A DNA stretch of 46,873 bases from an uncultured Clostridium sp. GTDB lineage: Bacteria > Bacillota > Clostridia > TANB77 > CAG-508. The notes under the pieces were generated by a model. It searched no databases. It was not told where the DNA came from and was given only the letters and a program-made list of their open reading frames with translations. The stretch is from NCBI GenBank assembly GCA_946409935.1, contig CAMJYG010000014.1:1-46873 (forward strand), given 5' to 3'. Shown here one piece after another: positions 36,601 to 44,600 of this stretch (position 1 is the stretch's first letter; each line of letters opens with the position of its first letter). A program made the translations under genes and the position numbers.

Positions 36601-39571
36601 AGAGAATTATTCAGTACCAGAAGGACCAAGTGGAACATTAACAAATAAAATAGCTAAATTTATTGAAAAAGCTGAAGTTAAGGTTAATGAAAATGCTGAA
36701 CCTTCTAGAAGCATAGCTGAAAATGAAAGAGCATATATAAGCTTATCTGGATATGTATGGTTAGATAGACAATCTCAAAAACAATCTATAAGAAATAACT
36801 TATTTAAAGAAAATGAGGATGACAATGCAGATATAGCGCTTAAAGGAATTAAAGTTGGATTATATTCTAGATTTTATACAGGACAAGGGACTCCAGGACA
36901 AGAACATAGTGGACCACATGATAGGTTAATACAAGAAACAGAAACAGATGAAAATGGTGCATATTCATTCAAAAATGTAAAAATTAGTGATTTAGGAAAT
37001 TTAGTTGTAAAATTTGAATATGATGGTTTAACATATACAAATGTCACTCCAATTTTAAGCGAAGCTAAAGGTTCAAAAGTAGCTGAATCTTCTGGAGATA
37101 GAGAAAAGTTCAATGAGAAATTTGAAATAATTGAAAATGGAACAAAAATTGATGGAAAAGAACTAGAATACTATACTCAAGATCATAAATCAACATTAAT
37201 AAATAAAGGCAGATTTGTAATTAATGCAGATAATGAAAGAGCAGAATTTTATCTTCATTCTCAATATGAAAATGGAAATTTTGAATATAATGAAGATGGA
37301 ACAGCAGAAATTAAAAACATAAACTTAGGTTTATATGAAAGAGAACAACCAGATCTTGCAGTAGTAAAAGACATTGAAAATGCCAAAGTTTCAGTTAATG
37401 GATTTGAACATATGTATAAATATGGCTCAAGATTTTTAAATGAAGGCGATTATAAAGACGGATTTAATGTAGGTGTTAAATTTGGAGAGAAATATGGTAA
37501 ACAAACATATTCAAGAGCAATTTACAAAACAGATTATGATTATCATAATGAAAATGATAAAAATAAAGAATTAAAGGTTTACATTACTTATAAAATAGGT
37601 ATTAAAAATCAAGCTACAAGTTTAACCTCAAGAGTAAACAGTTTAGTAGATTATTATGATTCTAGATACACATTAGAAGGAATTGGTAAGTCTATAGATG
37701 ATACAACAGGAGAAATTCTTAAAACTGATAGTAGAATGGAATATAGAAATACTGAGTATAATGATGAATATAAAAAATTAGAGATATTTACTAACATGTA
37801 TGTAGATAGTCAAAAAGATCAATATATTTATGTACAATTTAGTTTGAACAAAGAGGCAATCAAAACGATATTCTTTGATGCAAATGGAAGAGAAATTGAG
37901 GATAAACTATTATTAGATAATGTTGTTGAAATTAATTCTTATAGTACATTCAAAGGTGATGCAATATATGCAGGAATTGATAAAGATTCTCAACCAGGAA
38001 ATGCAGTACCAGGAGATGTAAACACATATGAAGATGATACTGACAAAGCACCTGCATTACAAATATTAGGAGCAGAAGCAAGAAAAATTACTGGTACAGT
38101 ATTCTTAGATAAAACATCAGATGAACTAAAAATTGGTCAGGAAAGAATTGGAGACGGTATATATGATGAAGGGGAAGAAATAACAATTCCAGGTGTCCTA
38201 GTCGAATTGGTTAATGAAGATAAAGCTGTTCAGGCATCTGCAACTACTGATGAAAATGGATATTTTGAATTATCTGGATTTGCACCAGGAAATTATACGA
38301 TTATCTATACATGGGGAGATACGACATACAATGTACGTGATTATAAAGGAACAATTTATAATGATGAAGCAAGAATGGCTAATAATAAATGGTATCAACA
38401 AAGTGAAATAAGATATTCAGACGCAACAGACAATTATAGCAGAAGAGTAGATATTGATTCAGGTGTACATCCAGAATATACAACAATGGTATCAGAAACA
38501 CCATTAATGAGCTTTGGCATAGAATTAAGTGATACATTATCTGAAGGTCTAATGGGCATTACATCAGGAATTGATGGAGTAAAATTTGAAGTTAAAAACG
38601 TTGATTTTGGTATTGTAGAAAGACCAAGACAAAAACTTGATATTTCAAAACACGCAACTGCAATGAAAATAACTTTAGCAAATAATATGGGAACACTAGA
38701 TGCAATAATTGATAGAGATGAAAATGGAAATATTATTCTTAAAGGAACAGGACTTGAAATGTTAACAGCAACACCACAAGAAGGAACCAAAAAAGGTGCA
38801 TTACTATGGGCACAAGTTGATAGTGATATATTGCAAGGTGCAAAAATTCAAGTTGAATACACAATAAGTGTTGCAAATAATAGTGAGATAGATTATGATT
38901 CAGAAAAATACTATAAATTTGGCGAAATATCTGGAAATAAGATGACAATTAAACCAGAAGGAGTATATGATTACTTAGAAGGAAGTGTATTAGATTCTGA
39001 AAAGGCAACTGAAAATAGCGGATGGGTAGAAAAATCAAGAACTGAATATAATAGCGAAACATCTAATACAACAATAATGGATCAATACTTAATTGGACAT
39101 AGTAGTTCTATTGTTAGTCCAGATGGAACAATAACAAATATATCAGGTTACGAAGAATTTATAGCAGAACATTATGAAAAAATTACAGAATATACAGTAG
39201 AATTAGTAAAAGAATTAAGAGAAACATTATTAGCAGATAAAACAATACTTCGTAATGCAAAGCTTGAAAAAGAATTAGAACCAGGACAATCAAATGAAGC
39301 AAAATTATATACCTCAAAAGAATTAACTGTTGCAGAGGAAATTGACTTAAATAACAGTGTTGAAATTACAAAAGTGGATAAAAATACTCAAACAGGTAGA
39401 ACAATAACACCTAGAGATTCATCATTATATACATTCGCAGAGGAAATTACAGTAACACCTCCAACTGGTGACAACCACAATTATGTATTACCAATTATTT
39501 TAGGTGTAAGTACATTTATTATCTTAGGAGCAGGAGTTGTTCTAATTAAGAAAAAGGTTCTAAATAAATAA
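33650..39571 (+). CDS. Giant SpaA/Cna-B repeat surface protein (adhesin or pilin-like)
   Basis: 1973 aa. Signal peptide (residues 1-27), an N-terminal domain of about 300 aa, then five SpaA/Cna-B prealbumin-like repeats (begin near residues 337, 470, 617, 754 and 890). Two SdrD-type beta domains follow (about 1027-1150, SGYVWLDRQSQKQ; about 1480-1590, TGTVFLDKTSDE). The C-terminal sorting-like signal is PPTGD (1937-1941), a membrane helix and KKKVLNK. PPTGD departs from LPxTG but has the right position and layout. Cna-B repeats often carry Lys-Asn isopeptide bonds with a catalytic Glu; candidate Lys (KKDESGN) and Glu (IYET) are visible in each repeat. Probably covalently attached to the wall by a sortase encoded elsewhere. 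AAAGGAGG precedes the ATG. There is no in-frame CGG in 1973 codons. Confidence 0.9.
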   Translation: MNNLKKIAITIFIFLVGIIGFSTITNAAEEIEFTKKGITIDNSNKDQYYTNQHLFCIVKTADPPYGEYDRFAHIKIKNNKATNLDNNKSWESNENIKLAYMLNNVNEKNPNVRPDKNSTLRTLGWMYFQTWWNDAKINLNIAGNITTNGYNKGEVIDAQKAYNKLNDDADKYVGQYQGSKIEKQDTGKAVTITANKITGIQYLKIGPFKCKFSNHLESISVTTKNKTYTQDSSRTINGKYYKDIEFTQEQDGRTVTFTDIRQVKSGQAFYINIIQADGDITQIKDITLKGEKFTTYSAELFIYNKKSNLSTQNFAYYKPGREDIEPSIKYDLNLNVESGLKIRKHDTSGNNQVEGIGFKVYSYVKGKTGWLKVDENGKISEYTSYENATLLKTNSKGYAEPEIKHMPIGEYGIYETYLGKYSGLYTLGKCTVPEGTDVNKKIEITAKQIPENGKVHYLLGTNTVKAPNTPELGSLIINKKDESGNALQGIGFKIYSLVEDKKGWLNIDVGTGKLIGYSKNFSEVDSLKTDALGNTTLITHLPAGAYKIYETDVGEYGDKYSLELATLVDGTKAYIKKIKDGDELKDSKDVEVKANGSEREKAEICHVTNTPDIEKPDLGNLKIHKTTETGENLQGIEFKIYSLVEGKTGWLNIAQGTGKLIGYADKIDDVKSIVTDGKGNTPLITDLPVGMYRIFETGVGQHSDKYALKLTDVPGGTQALVKEIKEKESYVEVESKYTADIITHEIKNTPDYGSLIIHKVDESGNPLYGIGFRIYSIDKEKWLNVNRGNGKLIGYVNTFDEVEGDLYTDSKGNTQVITELPVGKYRIYETKVGQYGDKYALKETDVPGGTKAYIKEIKDGEEQKDFIEVDIKATETSEAQTIEVKNTPDLGSLVIKKIDKNSEKALPGIGFKVYSKVNNKKGWLKLNKDNELEEYTTFDNATEVYTNENGLTDEIKKLPAGEYDIYETSLKHGNYDYSEIYAIEENYSVPEGPSGTLTNKIAKFIEKAEVKVNENAEPSRSIAENERAYISLSGYVWLDRQSQKQSIRNNLFKENEDDNADIALKGIKVGLYSRFYTGQGTPGQEHSGPHDRLIQETETDENGAYSFKNVKISDLGNLVVKFEYDGLTYTNVTPILSEAKGSKVAESSGDREKFNEKFEIIENGTKIDGKELEYYTQDHKSTLINKGRFVINADNERAEFYLHSQYENGNFEYNEDGTAEIKNINLGLYEREQPDLAVVKDIENAKVSVNGFEHMYKYGSRFLNEGDYKDGFNVGVKFGEKYGKQTYSRAIYKTDYDYHNENDKNKELKVYITYKIGIKNQATSLTSRVNSLVDYYDSRYTLEGIGKSIDDTTGEILKTDSRMEYRNTEYNDEYKKLEIFTNMYVDSQKDQYIYVQFSLNKEAIKTIFFDANGREIEDKLLLDNVVEINSYSTFKGDAIYAGIDKDSQPGNAVPGDVNTYEDDTDKAPALQILGAEARKITGTVFLDKTSDELKIGQERIGDGIYDEGEEITIPGVLVELVNEDKAVQASATTDENGYFELSGFAPGNYTIIYTWGDTTYNVRDYKGTIYNDEARMANNKWYQQSEIRYSDATDNYSRRVDIDSGVHPEYTTMVSETPLMSFGIELSDTLSEGLMGITSGIDGVKFEVKNVDFGIVERPRQKLDISKHATAMKITLANNMGTLDAIIDRDENGNIILKGTGLEMLTATPQEGTKKGALLWAQVDSDILQGAKIQVEYTISVANNSEIDYDSEKYYKFGEISGNKMTIKPEGVYDYLEGSVLDSEKATENSGWVEKSRTEYNSETSNTTIMDQYLIGHSSSIVSPDGTITNISGYEEFIAEHYEKITEYTVELVKELRETLLADKTILRNAKLEKELEPGQSNEAKLYTSKELTVAEEIDLNNSVEITKVDKNTQTGRTITPRDSSLYTFAEEITVTPPTGDNHNYVLPIILGVSTFIILGAGVVLIKKKVLNK
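34660..36600 (+). repeat. Five SpaA-type repeats
   Basis: Coding repeat units of about 130-147 codons beginning near 34660, 35060, 35500, 35910 and 36320. Shared words are GIGFKIYS, GWLN, GKLIGY, LPAGxYxIYET and DKYALE. Copies 2 to 4 are closest to each other; copies 1 and 5 are more distant and lie at the ends, as expected for expansion from the middle. Confidence 0.85.
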
Positions 39572-39632
39572 TAATATAGTATAAAAAAGTCAGTTATGAA
39601 TAACTGACTTTTTTGTAGTCTAGAAATATTTA
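39571..39632 (+). repeat. Direct repeat, left copy (terminator plus flank)
   Basis: About 62 bp that recur at 41244-41306 with few changes: tagtataaaaaagtcagtta, taactg(a/g)cttttttt and agtctagaaa(a)tatt. The pair brackets the AAA/DUF4143 gene. Between this copy and the promoter at 39857 (39633-39856) I see no gene. Confidence 0.75.
39583..39614 (+). terminator. Intrinsic terminator of the surface operon
   Basis: aaaaaagtcagtta (39583-39596), loop tgaa, taactgactttttt (39601-39614). Strong stem with U-tract, 11 nt after the stop; the A-run makes it bidirectional. Confidence 0.92.
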
Positions 39633-39856
39633 TTAAGAAGATAATTATATATCTGAATTACTTCTAAAATAGTGTTTTTATAGCATTAGTTCGTTGCAAT
39701 TCATGTATAAATTAACTTGAGGCTCTTGTTATTAAAAATTGACCATGAATCGGCAACAGTAAATTTTTGTATGAAAAAGTGAAATTAAACACAAAAAGTG
39801 CCTTGAAAAACGTGAAACAAAAATAAAAAAGTGCATTGATTTTTGTGAAACACATA

Positions 39857-39885
39857 TTGACATTTATATAAATTTATTATAGAAT
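39857..39885 (+). promoter_or_regulatory. Sigma-A promoter of the AAA ATPase gene
   Basis: TTGACA (39857-39862), exactly 17 bp, TAGAAT (39880-39885). Perfect -35 and a one-mismatch -10; the start point is about 38 nt before the gene. Confidence 0.75.
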
Positions 39886-39929
39886 TCCCATAATGAAGTT
39901 AGAAGTTTAAGAAAGGAACTATAGTAAAT

Positions 39930-41234
39930 ATGCAAAGAAAAATATATGAGAAACTAAAAAAATGGAAAGAAAAAGGTATGAAAAAGCCATTGATGATTAT
40001 AGGTGCGAGGCAAGTCGGAAAAACATATATAGTAGAGCAATTTTGTAAAAATGAATTTGCAAATTTTGTGTCAATTAATCTTTTGGACCATCCTGAAATT
40101 ACTGAAATATATAGACAAAGTATTTCTTCAGAAGAAAAATATATTAGGCTATGTGCTGAATTAAATATTAATCCAAAGTTAGAAGAAACGATTATATTTT
40201 TTGACGAAATTCAGGAAAGTGAAGAACTTATTTCTGCTCTAAAATGGTTTTGCGAAAGTGACAAACCTTTTAAAATTATATGTGCTGGTAGTTTGTTAGG
40301 TGTAAAATTAAAAAGATTTCATAGTTCTTTTCCGGTTGGAAAGGTAGAAATGCAAAATATGTATCCAATGGATTTCGAAGAATTTCTAAGTACTCAAAAT
40401 TCGGGAGAATATATAATTAATTATATAAAAGACTGTTATGAAAATAATAATCCTATGGATAATATAATGCATGAAAAATTATTAAATCTATATAGAATGT
40501 ACTTATGTGTTGGAGGAATGCCAGAGGTTGTAGAAAACTTCATTTCAGAAGGAATGAATATTTTAGAAATAGATAAAGAGCTTATAGAAGACATAGTTAA
40601 TTCATATATTAACGATATGAATAAATATGTTAATAATAAGTATGAAGCTGCTAAAAATGAAAGTATATATAGGTCAATCCCAGTGCAAGTAGGTAATAAA
40701 TCAAATAAATTTCAATATACAAAAATTGAAAAAAATGCAAGAAAAAGAGATTATGAAAGTTCTATGGATTGGCTATTGTCAAGTAATATGATTTACAAAT
40801 GTTGCAAATTAAGTAGTATAAATATACCTCCAGAAGCATATAAAGATAATGATTACTTTAAGATATATATGGGAGATATTGGAATTTTAAACACAATGCT
40901 CAAAATAAATACTAATGAAATATATCTGGATAAATCATTTATTTATAAAGGCGAAATTGCCGAGAATTATGTGGCAAATCAACTTATATTTAATAGTGTT
41001 CCTTTATATTATTGGGCTACGGCAAGTAATTCAGAAATTGATTTTATAATATATAATGAAGACGGAATAATACCTATTGAAGTAAAGGCTGGAGAAAAGA
41101 CACAATCAAAAAGTTTAAATGCATATATTAATAAATATAAACCTAAATATGCTATAAGAATTTCTGCGAAAAACTTCGGGTTTGAAAATGGAATAAAATC
41201 AGTACCGTTATATGCAGCGTATTTAATAAAATAA
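39930..41234 (+). CDS. AAA ATPase with DUF4143 C-terminal domain
   Basis: 434 aa. Walker A GARQVGKT (residues 25-32), Walker B TIIFFDEIQE (about 90-99), sensor-type CAGSLLG, then PMDFEEFL and GGMPEVVENF, and the DUF4143 domain with the nuclease-like end EIDFIIYNEDGIIPIEVKAG (PD-(D/E)xK-like D...E-x-K). This widespread bacterial and archaeal family is scattered, often in many copies, and is suspected to act in defence or mobile-element biology; its true function is not established. ATG 39930 follows GAAAGGAAC. It has its own promoter and terminator and is bracketed by direct repeats, so it looks like an inserted cassette. Confidence 0.92.
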   Translation: MQRKIYEKLKKWKEKGMKKPLMIIGARQVGKTYIVEQFCKNEFANFVSINLLDHPEITEIYRQSISSEEKYIRLCAELNINPKLEETIIFFDEIQESEELISALKWFCESDKPFKIICAGSLLGVKLKRFHSSFPVGKVEMQNMYPMDFEEFLSTQNSGEYIINYIKDCYENNNPMDNIMHEKLLNLYRMYLCVGGMPEVVENFISEGMNILEIDKELIEDIVNSYINDMNKYVNNKYEAAKNESIYRSIPVQVGNKSNKFQYTKIEKNARKRDYESSMDWLLSSNMIYKCCKLSSINIPPEAYKDNDYFKIYMGDIGILNTMLKINTNEIYLDKSFIYKGEIAENYVANQLIFNSVPLYYWATASNSEIDFIIYNEDGIIPIEVKAGEKTQSKSLNAYINKYKPKYAIRISAKNFGFENGIKSVPLYAAYLIK

Positions 41235-41243
41235 TTTTTAAGT

Positions 41244-41306
41244 ATAATTTAGTATAAAAAAGTCAGTTACAAATAACTGGCTTTTTTTGAAGTCTAGAAA
41301 ATATTA
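41244..41306 (+). repeat. Direct repeat, right copy (terminator plus flank)
   Basis: Second copy of the 39571-39632 repeat; differences are a few single bases and small indels. It starts 10 nt after the AAA ATPase stop. Confidence 0.75.
41256..41288 (+). terminator. Intrinsic terminator of the AAA ATPase gene
   Basis: aaaaagtcagtta, loop caaa, taactggcttttttt. Nearly the same hairpin as at 39583-39614, with one G-U pair. Confidence 0.9.
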
Positions 41307-41330
41307 GTTTTTCTCAGTACTGGTCAGCAG

Positions 41331-41410
41331 CTTTTCTATTGTATGAGTTGCTACGCATTGGTTTGCACAAAATTTTTATTAAGAAAATTTCACCTCAAAC
41401 CTTACGCAAA
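41331..41410. repeat. Dispersed intergenic repeat, family C copy 2
   Basis: Carries cttttctattgta, gctacgc, gtttgcaca, aaattttt and gaaaatttc in the same order as 12808-12893. It is in the gene-free gap 41235-41634; the part between 41411 and 41557 shows no gene and no recognised riboswitch. Confidence 0.55.
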
Positions 41411-41557
41411 TAAGACTTTGAAAGCAAAATGTAAAATGAAAAACTAAAAAATGTTACAAAAATGTCATGAAAAAATAAAAAAAGCATAAAAAAATACCCA
41501 AAACTTCCTTCCGCAAAGCAAAAGATAGCGATTTATGTAATATGGAAAATACCTACG

Positions 41558-41586
41558 TTGATTTTTGCATTTTTTCTACTTAAAAT
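41558..41586 (+). promoter_or_regulatory. Possible promoter of the carbohydrate-active protein
   Basis: TTGATT (41558-41563), 17 bp, TAAAAT (41581-41586); the ribosome site GAAAGGA follows at about 41618. The -35 is moderate. Confidence 0.5.
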
Positions 41587-41634
41587 ATATAGTAGAATAT
41601 TTTTAAAACGTAAGAGAGAAAGGAAAATAAGGAT

Positions 41635-44600
41635 ATGAAGCTAAATAAAAAATTAAAAAAAATAAGTAGTATATGTGTGATTTTAATATTTTTATTTAAT
41701 AATATAGCACCATTAGTAACCTTTGCTATTCAAAATAATGGCGGAGATAGTAATGGTGAAATACAAAATGAAAATATAATTTATTTAAGTGAATATGGAG
41801 CAAACGGAAATGATGTAGTAGATGATACAGCTTTTATCCAGAATGCAATTAACGCTTTAGAAGAAGGACAGAAATTACTTATTCCTGAAGGTACATATTT
41901 TATAAGTGAAACATTAAAGATAAATAAGAGCAACATAACTATTGAAGCAGAAAAAGATAAAAATATTCTTATTGTATCTAATAATTCAAGTTTGGATAGT
42001 GTCTTTTCAATAGAAACAAATAATGAAAGAAAAAACAACTTACAAAATATAAATATTAAAAACATTTCTATAAATGGCTCAGGTTGCAATAATGGAATAA
42101 GTATTGTATTGGAAAATGACAAATATGAAATTAAAGATATTTCAATAATTGGATGTTATATTTATAATGTATCTGGAGCATGTGTATTTTTAAATGGAAA
42201 AACAGTACAAACGAATAATCCTATTGATGGAGAAAACAAAAGTAGTAGAGAGTATACAAAAAGATTTACAATTGATAATACTTTAATACAGGATTGTGTA
42301 TTTGAAAATACTTCAATAGGTATTTCACAAAATATATGTTCAGAAACAAAAATAATAAATAATTATATAAATGCAAATAGACAAAATATTACTATTAATT
42401 TATCAGATTTTTGTACATGTGCAGGTAATACATTAAATGTTGAAAATTTAGAAAATGAAGAATTAAATAGTATAGAAATTAATGAGAGTTATGGAAGCAA
42501 TGTAAAAGATAATTTTATAAATAATACAAATTCAAATAATAGTGGTATTTGTATTAATCCAACTTCTGGTATATCAGAAAATATAACAATAGAAAATAAT
42601 ACAATTTTAGGTCCAGTATATGGAATATATTTAAAAAAATATTCCGGTAAAGATATTCATATTTATAATAATAAAATAGAAGAATGTAAAAATAATGGTA
42701 TAAGAATCAATAGTTTGAACGGAAATGTATATCTAGTTAATAATAATGTAAAAAAAGCTGAAGAAAATAACTATAATGATATTTACATTGATGAAATTAA
42801 TTATACAAATAATTATATATGGAATTTAAATGTTGAATATAGTATAGATGGAAAAGAAACAACTGTAAATGTAAAATCTAATAAAAGAAAACTTAGTGAA
42901 ATAGATCATTGGACACTATCTGGAAATGGATATTCTATAAGTACAAAATATTATTCAAATGATATAATATATAGTCATACTTCAGTTGATGAAAATGTAA
43001 TAATAAAGGATGAAAATGGGAATAAGTATAATCTAAAAATATCATCAGAAAAATATATTGGAAATATAGAAAATGGGTATAGCCCAATTATAGGAAGTAC
43101 AAATTCAGGAAAAACTTTAAGGATGGGATATACAGACTTTAATATAAATGAAAAAGGAGAATATGAATTAAGAAATTCAAGATACTACTTAACAGATGAA
43201 AGCAAAGAAAACTGTATTGGTGATAATATATATATGTTTCTAGATAATATAGAGGCTGATGATATAATAGAAATTCGACTAAACACAGAAAAATACAGTG
43301 AAGGAGAGTTTTTTAAATTTGTTTTACAGAAAAATGATAATAATAATAAATTTGAGATTTTGAGTACTGGATATCAATACCCATCTGCAAAGAAATATTT
43401 AAAAGATGCTTTTATATGTTCAACTCAAGAAGTTGGAAATAAATATAAAGTAACAATAAGATTTAATAGATATTTCCTAACAAGATCTACAAATGAGTTT
43501 AATGTATTTTGCAAACTAACAAAGAGTAATGAAAGTAATATCGACTTGATATTTGAAAATAGTAATGAAGACAATATATCAACATGGGGAAAAGTTAGAT
43601 TAACAGAGTTATTTATTGTAGATAAAAAAGATAACATTATACAAGATTTAATAAAAAATAAACAAGATATAGAAAATACGTCAGCCCCAAAAAGTAATGT
43701 CGGGGAAAAAGAAATAGATCTCATGATTTTTATGGGACAAAGCAATATGGTAGGATATGGAAATATTGAATCAGAAACAGAAGAAAGCATTACTCCTATA
43801 TTGGGAAGCAATGGACATACAGTAAATAAAGAATTCAAAATTTATAAGGAAGTTGACGGTAAAAAGGCAGATATCACAAATGAGGAAGAAAAATTAGTTG
43901 ATATTGGAGAGCCATTTGGTAAAGAACAGAATTATTTAAGTGATGGTTCTAAAACTCAAAATGCTCCTTCTGGTTCAATGGTTACAACATTAACAAATGC
44001 ATATTATAAAAAAACAGGAATACCTGTTGTTGCAATTTCAAGTGCTGTGGGTGGACAATCTATTTATGAGTGGTGGAATAGTGAAGATAATAAAGATTGT
44101 GGATTACAAGACGCAAAGATAAAATATGAAGAGGCAGTTAAATATTTAATTAATAATGGATATACAATAAGAAATAAATATATGATATGGTGCCAAGGAG
44201 AGTCAGATACAGGAACGCAGTCAATAGTTCCAAAAGAAACTCCAAATAGATATGATGAATACCTTAAAGAAGGAAACTCATATGAAGAAAAATTAAAAAA
44301 TGTAATAAATGAAATGTCAAAAATAGAGATTAATGTCCAAAATAATACTTATTCTGGAATAGATAAGGCTTTTATTATTAAAGTTGGCCATAAAACAGGT
44401 TCATATGCTATGCATGATGATATTATGAAAATTCAGGAAAAAATTTGTGAGGAAAATGAAAATATTATTTTAGCATCAAATGCATATGAGGTATTATCTC
44501 TTTGTAAAGAAAATGTTTGGAGTGAAGAAAATAGCAGATACGAATATAACTATATGAATAAAGATGATTTAATTCATTTTCATCAAGAAGCATATAATTT

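Noticed and set aside
41411..41557. Riboswitch (for example cyclic-di-GMP) before the carbohydrate-active gene
   Set aside because: I could not find the conserved core of any riboswitch class I know, here or in 28263-28660.
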